A program made the translations under genes and the position numbers. The notes below the pieces were generated by a model that made no database searches, was not told the origin of the DNA, and saw only the letters and a program-made list of their open reading frames with translations. Below are positions 1-7,186 of a stretch of DNA of 64,000 nt, in pieces (position 1 is the stretch's first letter; each line of letters begins with the position of its first letter). Source of the DNA: Rhizobium sp. BT03 (GTDB lineage Bacteria > Pseudomonadota > Alphaproteobacteria > Rhizobiales > Rhizobiaceae); NCBI RefSeq assembly GCF_030053155.1, contig NZ_CP125644.1:262236-326235 (forward strand). The letters run 5' to 3'.

Positions 1-2
1 CG

Positions 3-833
3 GTCAAGGCGCTCGGCGTCGGCGTAAGCGATCTTGCCGTCGGAGACCGTGTTGCGGTGTCTCCGAGCCGGCCGTGCAATCATTGCCAATATTGCCTGAA
101 GGGACAGCAGAACCACTGCCTCAACATGCGGTTTTACGGCAGCGCCATGCCGATGCCGCATATTCAGGGCGGCTTTCGCCAGCGGCTGGTGGCGGAGCGC
201 TGGCAATGCCACAAGGTCGCTGACGGCATTTCCATTCACGAGGCCGCCTTCGCCGAACCCTTTGCCGTGACGCTGCATGCCGCCAGCCGCGCCGGCTCGC
301 TGCTGGGCAAACGGGTGCTCGTCACCGGCTGCGGCCCGATCGGCATGCTGGCGATCGTTGCGGCGCGGGTTCTCGGCGCCCGCGAAATCGTCGCGACCGA
401 TGTGACCGACAGCGTTCTGGCGATTGCCCGCACCAGCGGCGCGGATCGGACGATCAATGCTGCCACGCATGCCGCCGAGCTTGCCGCCTACGGCGCCGAC
501 AAGGGATATTTCGACGTCATGTTCGAAGCATCCGGCAATGAGCGGGCGGTGCGCGCCGGTCTGGAGGCGCTGAAGCCTCGCGCCGTTCTCGTGCAGCTCG
601 GCCTTGGCGGCGATGTCTCCATCCCGCAGAACATGATCGTTGCCAAGGAAATCGAGATGCGCGGAACATTCCGCTTTCACGAGGAATTTGCGCTTGCCGT
701 CGAGCTGATCAATGAGCGCCGCGTCGACCTGAAGCCGCTGCTGACAGGTGTCTTTAAGATCGACGAGGCCGTCGCCGCCTTCGAACTGGCAAGCGACCGC
801 AGCAAGTCGATGAAAGTGCAGATCGCCTTCTGA
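3..833 (+). CDS. idnD: L-idonate 5-dehydrogenase, 3' part (zinc MDR family)
   Basis: The reading frame is open from base 3, so the gene starts before the window and about 277 residues are visible. It would oxidise L-idonate to 5-ketogluconate with NAD(P). Visible features are the structural-zinc cysteine cluster (SRPCNHCQYCLKGQQNHC), the family sequence MRFYGSAMPMPH, and a Rossmann NAD site (VTGCGPIGMLA). The following LacI repressor and SMP-30 lactonase fit a sugar-acid locus. Another polyol or sugar-acid dehydrogenase of the same family is possible; the cysteine cluster and FYGSAM block favour IdnD. Confidence 0.75.
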   Translation, partial: VKALGVGVSDLAVGDRVAVSPSRPCNHCQYCLKGQQNHCLNMRFYGSAMPMPHIQGGFRQRLVAERWQCHKVADGISIHEAAFAEPFAVTLHAASRAGSLLGKRVLVTGCGPIGMLAIVAARVLGAREIVATDVTDSVLAIARTSGADRTINAATHAAELAAYGADKGYFDVMFEASGNERAVRAGLEALKPRAVLVQLGLGGDVSIPQNMIVAKEIEMRGTFRFHEEFALAVELINERRVDLKPLLTGVFKIDEAVAAFELASDRSKSMKVQIAF

Positions 834-840
834 TATTAAA

Positions 841-943
841 GCATGTCGCGCAAAAGTGTGCCGCGGTTTTGCGGCAAGGACATGCGTAAAAACAAAGAAC
901 TAAAGCGCGTCGCATGAATCAAGTTTGACGCGACGCGCTTTAG
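841..943. repeat. Rhizobial palindromic intergenic repeat with terminator-like hairpin
   Basis: Two nested palindromes fill the gap between two convergent genes. The first pairs 841-847 (GCATGTC) with 879-885, with an inner pair 849-855 (CGCAAAA) and 867-873. The second is a perfect 14-bp stem, 900-913 (CTAAAGCGCGTCGC) with 930-943, around a 16-base loop. The second stem could end transcripts from both sides. From memory this resembles a dispersed intergenic repeat found many times in Rhizobium genomes. Confidence 0.7.
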
Positions 944-945
944 CG

Positions 946-2016
946 TTATCGGGCGCTTCGATCCGTGCTTTCGCGCAGCACGACCCTGTAGCTGGTCAAT
1001 GTAATCTCGTCGCCGGTCGCCTCGCCGCCCGCCTGCAGCGCATCCAGCAGGCGGACGGCGGCCTGACGGCCGATGCCATAACAGTCGACATTGATCGTGG
1101 TGATGCTGGGATGACAGATCGACGAGATCTCGTAATCGCCGAAACCGGCAATGGCGATATCTTCAGGCACGCGCATTCCCCTGCGCTTGCATTCCATGAT
1201 CGCACCGAAGGCCGACAGGTCGGAAACGCAGAGAACGACTTCCGTGTCCGGCCAGCGCTCCAGGAGACTCACCACTGCCTGGCCACCCTGTTCCATGGTG
1301 ATCGGCGGCACGCCGAAGGAAATCGCCCGACCCGGTCCCAAGCCCAGTTCGTCGACGGCCTTCAGGAAGCCGCTTCGCCGCTGGCTGCCGCGCGTATCGC
1401 GCGCCGTCGTACCGCCGATATAGCCGAACCTGCGGTATCCTTGGCTGGCAAGCGCCCGCACCAGCAGGGCCATCGCCTCGCTGTTGGAAAAGCCGACGAC
1501 ATGATTGATCGGTTCTTCCGGAAGCTCCCAGGTTTCAACCACCGGAATTCCGGCCTTATCAAGCATGCGCCGCGCCCGGTCGGTGTGCGAACCGCCCGTC
1601 AGGATGATGCCTTCGGGGCGCCGGCGCAGCATCGCCTCGATCAGCTTTTCCTCTTTCTCGGCGGCATAGTCGGTATAGCCGAGCAGCAGCTGAAGACCGG
1701 TATTCTCGAGTGCATCGGTGATCCCGCGCGCCGTGTCGGAGAAATTCGAATTGTTGATGGAGGGCACGAGCGCCGCGATGAAGCCGCTGCGCCGCGAGGA
1801 AAGGCTGCCGGCGGAGAGATCGAGCACGTAACCGAGCGCATCGACCGCTTCCATGATGCGCTTGCGCGTCTCTTCGGAAACGCTCGCATCCTGGCGAAAG
1901 GCGCGCGAAACGGTCATCGCCGATACGCCGACATATTTGGCGACTTCAGCCATCGTCAGCTTTTGGGCGTCTCCTCCCTTGAGACGCTTGTCTTTTGGCT
2001 CATCCTCGTTTTTCAC
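946..2016 (-). CDS. LacI-family transcriptional repressor (gluconate/idonate type)
   Basis: A 356-residue DNA-binding repressor. The N-terminal helix-turn-helix is at about residues 20-45 (MAEVAKYVGVSAMTVSRAFR), followed by the hinge and a periplasmic-binding-like sugar domain (VVGFSNSEAMA, GGTTARDTRGSQRRSGF, AGFGDYEISS). It starts at a GTG (2014-2016) preceded by GGAG four bases upstream. It lies between idnD and a divergent lactonase gene, so sugar-acid genes are the likely targets. Palindromes in the 2017-2195 gap are candidate operators. The effector (gluconate, idonate or a lactone) is inferred, not shown. Confidence 0.88.
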   Translation of the reverse strand: MKNEDEPKDKRLKGGDAQKLTMAEVAKYVGVSAMTVSRAFRQDASVSEETRKRIMEAVDALGYVLDLSAGSLSSRRSGFIAALVPSINNSNFSDTARGITDALENTGLQLLLGYTDYAAEKEEKLIEAMLRRRPEGIILTGGSHTDRARRMLDKAGIPVVETWELPEEPINHVVGFSNSEAMALLVRALASQGYRRFGYIGGTTARDTRGSQRRSGFLKAVDELGLGPGRAISFGVPPITMEQGGQAVVSLLERWPDTEVVLCVSDLSAFGAIMECKRRGMRVPEDIAIAGFGDYEISSICHPSITTINVDCYGIGRQAAVRLLDALQAGGEATGDEITLTSYRVVLRESTDRSAR

Positions 2017-2040
2017 TGGTCTCCGCCCTCAAAACAGCTT

Positions 2041-2057
2041 CCGAGTTGGCAACTCGG
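2041..2057. promoter_or_regulatory. Perfect inverted repeat upstream of the LacI gene
   Basis: CCGAGTTGGCAACTCGG: 7-bp arms with a 3-base centre, 25 bp before the repressor start codon. It may be an autoregulatory operator or a hairpin in the leader. Confidence 0.4.
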
Positions 2058-2061
2058 ATAC

Positions 2062-2176
2062 GATAAAGTTATCGCTATCATCGCACAATCGATATTATTA
2101 CCTGAATGCCGCGTTCCACAGTCCATCGATCTCTGTACGAGGGCTGCGAAACAAGGCAGAATGGTATCGATAACAA
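2062..2176. promoter_or_regulatory. Candidate LacI-type operators between divergent genes
   Basis: Two related sites with a central CG lie in the divergent gap: GTTATCGCTATC at 2068-2079 and GGTATCGATAAC at 2164-2175. The reverse complement of the second is GTTATCGATACC, sharing most positions with the first. An additional GATAA-AG-TTATC repeat overlaps the first (2062-2073). The second site ends about 20 bp before the lactonase start, where a bound repressor would block transcription. Assignment to the adjacent LacI protein is inference. Confidence 0.45.
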
Positions 2177-2195
2177 TTTGAGACGAGGAGGCGTC

Positions 2196-3122
2196 ATGTT
2201 CGGGGAAATCGAGGGTACGGGGTTCGAGGTTCTCGATCCGCGCTTTGAAGGCTGCTTCGTCGGCCATGCCCGCGTCGAGCGGCTTTGGACGGGCGGCCGC
2301 TGGTTGGAGGGACCGGCCTGGTTTGCCGCCGGGCGCTATCTGGTCTTCTCCGATATCCCCAACAATCGCATGATGCGCTACGACGACACCAGCGGGCAGA
2401 CATCGATCTTCCGCTCGCCCAGCAACAACTCGAACGGCAACACGGTCGACAATCAGGGCCGGCTGATCACCTGCGAGCATCTGACGCGCCGCGTCACGCG
2501 GACGGATTTCGATGGTGGGATCAGCGTGCTGGCGGATCGGATCGCCGGCAAACGGCTCAATTCGCCCAACGACGTCACCGTCAAATCCGACGGCACCATC
2601 TGGTTCACCGACCCGAGCTACGGCATCCTCCACGATTATGAGGGCGACTACGGCGAGGAAGAAATCGGCGGATGCCACGTCTACCGGCACGACCCGGCGA
2701 CAGGCGCAACCGACCGGGTGGCGTCCGATTTCGTCAAGCCGAACGGGCTGGCTTTCTCCCCTGACGAAACGATGCTCTATATCGCCGATACCGGAGCATC
2801 GCACCTGTCCGGCGGTCCGCGCCATATCAGGAAGCTGGCCGTGTCCGATGCCGGCAAGCTGAGCGACCTCGGCATTTTTGCCGAATGCACCGCGGGCTTT
2901 TTCGACGGTTTTCGCGTCGATCGGAAGGGAAGGATCTGGACGAGCGCCGGCGACGGCGTGCACTGCTATGATCCAGATGGCACACTGATCGGCAAGATCC
3001 ATATTCCCGAGATCGTCTCCAACGTCGCTTTCGGCGGCGAGAGATTGAACCGCCTCTTCATTACGGCAACCACGTCGCTCTATGCGGTCTATCTCACGGC
3101 CAACGGCTCAAGACTGGGATAA
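2196..3122 (+). CDS. SMP-30/gluconolactonase family lactonase
   Basis: A 308-residue six-bladed beta-propeller of the SMP-30/gluconolactonase/LRE family, which opens sugar lactones to the acids. Family metal-site segments are visible: RWLEGPAW (Glu38), LNSPNDVTVKSDGTIWFTDP and a later YIADTG. The ATG at 2196 is chosen because GAGGAG lies six bases upstream; the frame extends to 2106 but has no ribosome site there. It is divergent from the LacI gene and probably its target. The exact lactone cannot be read from the sequence. Confidence 0.88.
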   Translation: MFGEIEGTGFEVLDPRFEGCFVGHARVERLWTGGRWLEGPAWFAAGRYLVFSDIPNNRMMRYDDTSGQTSIFRSPSNNSNGNTVDNQGRLITCEHLTRRVTRTDFDGGISVLADRIAGKRLNSPNDVTVKSDGTIWFTDPSYGILHDYEGDYGEEEIGGCHVYRHDPATGATDRVASDFVKPNGLAFSPDETMLYIADTGASHLSGGPRHIRKLAVSDAGKLSDLGIFAECTAGFFDGFRVDRKGRIWTSAGDGVHCYDPDGTLIGKIHIPEIVSNVAFGGERLNRLFITATTSLYAVYLTANGSRLG

Positions 3123-3129
3123 TCGCTGA

Positions 3130-3146
3130 GCCGCCTCTCAGGCGGC
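3130..3146 (+). terminator. Hairpin after the lactonase gene
   Basis: GCCGCCT (3130-3136) pairs with AGGCGGC (3140-3146) seven bases after the stop codon. There is no clear T-run, so termination strength is uncertain. Confidence 0.45.
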
Positions 3147-3175
3147 TTCGGTTTGTTGACAAACTCTCCTCCGTC

Positions 3176-3295
3176 ATGCTCGGCCTTGTGCCGAGCATCT
3201 GACCACAATAATTTCTTGGCGGGAAAACCTTTATTTTCAGTGACTTAATTGAGCCGGCGTAGATCCTCGGCACAAGGCAGCACAAGGCCGAGGAT
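3176..3295. repeat. Paired palindromic repeat element (CTCGGC...GCCGAG)
   Basis: Two related hairpins stand 64 bp apart: ATGCTCGGC (3176-3184) with GCCGAGCAT (3190-3198), and ATCCTCGGC (3263-3271) with GCCGAGGAT (3287-3295). CACAAGG occurs twice in the second loop, and CCTTGTG in the first loop is its complement. The gene-free gap 3123-3386 holds only these and flanking terminator-like stems. It looks like a dispersed intergenic repeat, probably non-functional or affecting mRNA ends. Confidence 0.5.
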
Positions 3296-3333
3296 GACGT
3301 CGCGGGTTTTGCAGTGGTTTGCCCGCAAGCCGG

Positions 3334-3355
3334 AGGCCGCCTTTTCAGGCGGCCT
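3334..3355 (-). terminator. Hairpin after the vWA gene
   Basis: AGGCCGCC (3334-3341) pairs with GGCGGCCT (3348-3355), an 8-bp stem about 30 bp past the stop codon of the minus-strand vWA gene. No T-run follows. Confidence 0.45.
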
Positions 3356-3386
3356 GCCTTTTACCAGCGCACGGGCGCTTCTTCCG

Positions 3387-5486
3387 TCATCGCTGGCTGA
3401 GTCCGTCAGCCAACCTGACGAGACCGAGGAAATCCGACCTGTAGCCGAAGCTATCCGTTCCCCGCGATGCCGCAGCGAGATCGGCAATCGCCTGATAGGG
3501 ATAGGCATCGAGGGCGCTGGTGCGGCTCAATTTCTGGCCGAAGGCGGCGACGGCCACCGAGAAGCGGACGTCCCCGGGCGCGGCGTCGACGGTGGCGACC
3601 GCGTTGCCGTCGCCGACCGGCGTGGTGATCAGGGCGCTCTTGTCTTCCCCCGGCCGCTTGTAGCGCATCTTGACGAAGGCAAGCTCGCCCTGATGCGCGC
3701 TGCCCGATGTCTCGGCCGGCGCTTTGTTCGGCACGCCGTAACGCAGCTCGTCATTCATCACCGCGGGACTTCCCTTCGGCGTGATCTCGTAGATCGCCGT
3801 GACGCTGTGGCCGGAGCCGATATCGCCGGCATCGACTCGGTCGTTGTTAAAGTCCTCGCGGTTGAGGGCGCGTGTCTCGTAGCCGATCAGCCGGTATTCG
3901 GCGATCCGTTCCGGGTTGAACTCCACCTGGAACTTGACGTCCTTCGCAATCGGAAACAGCGTCGACCCGGCTTCTTCGACCAAGGTCTTCTGCGCTTCCG
4001 CCAGGGTGTCGATATAAGCGGCGCTGCCATTGCCGTTCTGGGCGAGCGTCTGCATCAGGGAATCGTTGAGATTGCCGCGGCCGAAGCCGAGCACAGTCAG
4101 GAAGATGCCGTCCTTGCGTTTCTCCTCGATGATGCGTTTCAGATCCTCGTCGCTCGACGGACCAACATTGAAGTCACCGTCCGTCGCCAGCATCACCCGG
4201 TTGACGCCGTCCTTGACGAAGGCCTTTTTGGCAAGATCGTAGGCCGCCTCGATGCCCTCGGCGCCGCCGGTCGAGCCTCCAGCCTCCAGCCTGTCGATCG
4301 CCGACAGGATTTTCGCTTTCTCCGCCACCCGCGTCGGTTCGAGCACCGTGCCGGCGTTGCCGGCATAGGTGACGATGGAGACGGTGTCGTCGGCCTTCAG
4401 CCTGTTGACCAGCAGCCGGAAGGCGCTCTTCAGCAGCGGCAGCTTGTCCGGCTCGTCCATCGAGCCCGAGACGTCGATCAGAAAGACCAGATTGGCGTGC
4501 GGCGCGGTCGCCGGCGCGATGTCGTAGCCCTTGATCGCCACATGCATCAGCTCCGTGTTCTGGTTCCACGGTGTCGGCATCACGGTCACGGTCGCCTTGA
4601 AAGGCTGCTCAGCATTTTCAGGCCTCGGCCAGTCATAGGGGAAATAATTGATCATCTCCTCGACGCGAACCGATTGCGGATCGGGCATCGCCCCGCCGGT
4701 GAGCGATCGGCGGACAAAGGAATAGGAAGCGCTGTCGACATCGGCGGAGAAGGTCGAGACCGGATCGTCCGCGACACTCTTGATCGGATTTGCCGCGGCA
4801 TTGGCAAAGCGCTCGCGGCCGGGATCGAGCTGAATCTGCATACGCCCTTCTGCTGGCGGAATAGGCGAGGGGGCGACAGCCATCGGTTCAGCCAATAGCT
4901 GGCCCTGAGCAACCACACCGGGAGCGGCCGGCGCCGCACGTTTGGCCACTCCGAGTGCCGCGGCGGACTCCTCCGACTTGTTCTTAAGAGCTGCGATCTC
5001 GCCGGCATCGAATTCAGCGCGCAGCTCCGCAGCGGGCTTTGCGGCCTGTGGCTGCTTGTCCTGCAAGACTTGGGCGCTATCAGCCGCCGACGATTGAGCC
5101 GACCGAATCTCATCGGTCGTCGCTTCGGAAAGCTGGGGTTCGGCCGGTTTCGGCGCGTCATTTTTCGAAACAGTACCGGCGATCTTTTCCTGATCGACGA
5201 TCGGCTGGTTGCGGGTCAACTCAAGGGTGAGATAACCGGCGGCGGGAATGACGAGCAGCGTCGCAAGCGCTGAACCGGCGAGGAATTTCTTGTTCACGGC
5301 AGGGCTCCATATCCAGTTGATGATGGAGCTTGGACGCCAGCCTTTCGCATTTCCTTGGGCCGCCGCTGCATTATTTTCCGCGCTGTCGAAAGCCTGCATC
5401 GCCGCAGTGAGCGCGCGCGCGCGCGCCTGCGGATCGGCTGCCGGCGGGGTGAGGCGGGAGAGTTTTTCGAGTTCCTTGTCCATCAT
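3387..5486 (-). CDS. Membrane-anchored von Willebrand factor A protein (YfbK type), possible anti-sigma partner
   Basis: A 699-residue protein. Residues 1-67 are a short predicted cytoplasmic part, 68-88 a single membrane segment (FLAGSALATLLVIPAAGYLTL), then an Ala/Pro/Gln-rich linker, the YfbK N-terminal region (YSFVRRSLTGG), a vWA domain with an intact MIDAS (DVSGSMD, TDGDFNVG), and a C-terminal DUF3520-like part. The chosen ATG overlaps the stop of the ECF sigma gene (ATGA), with AGGAAC upstream, so translation is coupled. This layout suggests that the short N-terminal tail binds the sigma factor, but no known anti-sigma motif is visible. Confidence 0.82.
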   Translation of the reverse strand: MMDKELEKLSRLTPPAADPQARARALTAAMQAFDSAENNAAAAQGNAKGWRPSSIINWIWSPAVNKKFLAGSALATLLVIPAAGYLTLELTRNQPIVDQEKIAGTVSKNDAPKPAEPQLSEATTDEIRSAQSSAADSAQVLQDKQPQAAKPAAELRAEFDAGEIAALKNKSEESAAALGVAKRAAPAAPGVVAQGQLLAEPMAVAPSPIPPAEGRMQIQLDPGRERFANAAANPIKSVADDPVSTFSADVDSASYSFVRRSLTGGAMPDPQSVRVEEMINYFPYDWPRPENAEQPFKATVTVMPTPWNQNTELMHVAIKGYDIAPATAPHANLVFLIDVSGSMDEPDKLPLLKSAFRLLVNRLKADDTVSIVTYAGNAGTVLEPTRVAEKAKILSAIDRLEAGGSTGGAEGIEAAYDLAKKAFVKDGVNRVMLATDGDFNVGPSSDEDLKRIIEEKRKDGIFLTVLGFGRGNLNDSLMQTLAQNGNGSAAYIDTLAEAQKTLVEEAGSTLFPIAKDVKFQVEFNPERIAEYRLIGYETRALNREDFNNDRVDAGDIGSGHSVTAIYEITPKGSPAVMNDELRYGVPNKAPAETSGSAHQGELAFVKMRYKRPGEDKSALITTPVGDGNAVATVDAAPGDVRFSVAVAAFGQKLSRTSALDAYPYQAIADLAAASRGTDSFGYRSDFLGLVRLADGLSQR

Positions 5487-6007
5487 ACCTGTTCCTTGCC
5501 GAGCATGGCCTTCAGCCGCTTGCGCGCCTCGTGGACCTGCCAGGACACGGTCGCCTCCGAGCAGCCCATGATATCGGCAGCCGCCGAATGGCTGAGGCCT
5601 TCGCCATAGACGAGCAGCACGGCGTCGCATTGCCGTTCCGGCAAAGCGCGCACGGCCGCCCATAATGCGCTCGATACATCGTCGTCGTTTCCATCAGGCG
5701 CATCCTGCGAGGGTTCGGCAGCGTAAGCGCGGAATGTCTGCTCTTCCCGCACAAGCTTGCGTCTATGATCGCGGGCGGCGTTGAGCGTCAGCGTATAGAG
5801 CCATGTCCTGAATCGGCTGGCGCCGCGAAAGCCGCGAATGGCGGCGCCGAGCTTGACGCAGACCTCCTGAGCGATGTCGTCGGCGTCGGCGGAACTGCCC
5901 GACCAGCGCCACGCCGTCGCGTGGACGAAATCATAATGGCGCGAGACCAGTTGCCCGAAGGCCTCCCGGTCACCCCCCTGCGCTCGTTCTATGAGCTCCG
6001 CATCCAA
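5483..6007 (-). CDS. ECF (group 4) RNA polymerase sigma factor
   Basis: A 174-residue sigma-70 family protein with only regions 2 and 4. Region 2 is at about 10-75 (LVSRHYDFVHATAWRWSGSSADADDIAQEVCVKL, RFRTWLYTLTLNAARDHRR) and region 4 at about 118-170 (ALPERQCDAVLLVYGEGLSHSAAADIMGCSEATVSWQVHEARKRLK). It directs polymerase to a small regulon. It overlaps the vWA gene by 4 bp, so the two are co-translated. The 264-bp gap upstream (6008-6271) contains A/T-rich tracts where an autoregulated promoter could lie, but I could not assign one. Confidence 0.93.
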   Translation of the reverse strand: MDAELIERAQGGDREAFGQLVSRHYDFVHATAWRWSGSSADADDIAQEVCVKLGAAIRGFRGASRFRTWLYTLTLNAARDHRRKLVREEQTFRAYAAEPSQDAPDGNDDDVSSALWAAVRALPERQCDAVLLVYGEGLSHSAAADIMGCSEATVSWQVHEARKRLKAMLGKEQV

Positions 6008-6271
6008 TGCGCACCTACCCCCAAGCTATCAGCCAAGATGCTATTTCGGGATTGAGACGTTTCTCCGATGGCTTTCCTTGGGTCGCCGGCAAAAAATTTA
6101 TCGGATTTTTTTGAAAAGTCGGCGAAGCCCGAAAAAGGGGGGTTAAAATAAGGAAGTATCGCGACATCCACGGGTCGCGGCCAGACAGATTGCCTCCGCC
6201 GCAAAGGCGCATGATGGACGCAGAGTCGGCCAAGGGCATGATCCGCATGTCTAAAATCGAAAGGACCCTCA

Positions 6272-7183
6272 ATGTCCGCTCCATCGCCTGTCCCCACCGA
6301 AAAGGCCATCCTGCAGTTTCTCCAGATTTGCAATAGCTTCTATCCCGCGGACGCCGTCGAAGCGCCGGTCGAGCAGCAGCGGCATTGGTACGATGCTCTC
6401 TGCGCGCGCTTCGACCGCCCGCTGCCGCCCGATATGATCTTTGCGGACGGCATGGTCCAGCGCATACCGATCCGGCGCTATCGTCCGCGGAAAATCGCCA
6501 CGCGGACCATTCTGCTTTATCTCCATGGCGGCGGCTTCGTCGTCGGTTCGCTCGAGAGCCATCATGCGATCTGCGCCGAGATCGCCGATTTTGCCGGCGC
6601 CGAACTCGTCTCCGTCGATTACCGGCTGGCCCCCGAATATCGCTGGCCTGCACAGACGGATGACGGCTTCGCCGTGTTGAAACACCTGCTGGCCGCCAAC
6701 AATAAAGTCGTGCTGATCGGCGACAGCGCCGGCGGCAACCTTGCGGCGGGGCTTGCCTTGCGGGCGCGCGACGAGGACCTATCAGGCGTCGTCGGCCAGG
6801 TGCTGATCTACCCCGCGCTCGGCGGGGACCTTACTGCGGGCTCCTATGTCGAAATGGCTGCAGCCCCCGGCCTGACGACGGCGGATGTCAGCTATTATCG
6901 CGAGATCCTGCAGGCGCCTGAAGGACATGAGATCGCCGAGCCGCTGCAGGCATCCTCCCTAGCCGGATTGCCGCCGGCCTTCATCACGGTGGCGCATTTC
7001 GACCCCTTGCGGGACGACGGCCGGCATTATGCCGCCCGGCTCACCGAAGCGGGCGGCGAAGTCTGGTTTCGGGAAGAGCCGCAAATGGTGCATGCCTGGC
7101 TGCGCGCCCGCCATATGAGCGATGGTGCGCGCGACGGCTTCCATGCCGTCTGCGAGGCCGTCAAGCATTTCGCCACGGCGTGA
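6272..7183 (+). CDS. Alpha/beta hydrolase, hormone-sensitive lipase (HSL) family
   Basis: A 303-residue cytoplasmic esterase. The oxyanion-hole motif HGGG is at residues 85-88, the nucleophile is Ser152 in GDSAGG, and the Asp (HFDPLRDDG) and His (MVHAWLR) of the triad are near the C-terminus. AAAGGA stands before the ATG. It converges on the last gene of the carnitine operon with only 3 bp between stops, so it is not part of that operon. The substrate is unknown; short-chain esters are usual for the family. Confidence 0.88.
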   Translation: MSAPSPVPTEKAILQFLQICNSFYPADAVEAPVEQQRHWYDALCARFDRPLPPDMIFADGMVQRIPIRRYRPRKIATRTILLYLHGGGFVVGSLESHHAICAEIADFAGAELVSVDYRLAPEYRWPAQTDDGFAVLKHLLAANNKVVLIGDSAGGNLAAGLALRARDEDLSGVVGQVLIYPALGGDLTAGSYVEMAAAPGLTTADVSYYREILQAPEGHEIAEPLQASSLAGLPPAFITVAHFDPLRDDGRHYAARLTEAGGEVWFREEPQMVHAWLRARHMSDGARDGFHAVCEAVKHFATA

Positions 7184-7186
7184 CGA

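Noticed and set aside
925..2181. 418-residue plus-strand frame opposite the LacI gene
   Set aside because: It is the antisense shadow of a clear repressor gene; its translation is Arg/His-rich with no recognisable domain.
3249..4898. 549-residue plus-strand frame opposite the vWA gene
   Set aside because: Long antisense frames are common in high-GC DNA; no motif or ribosome site, while the minus strand encodes an intact vWA domain.
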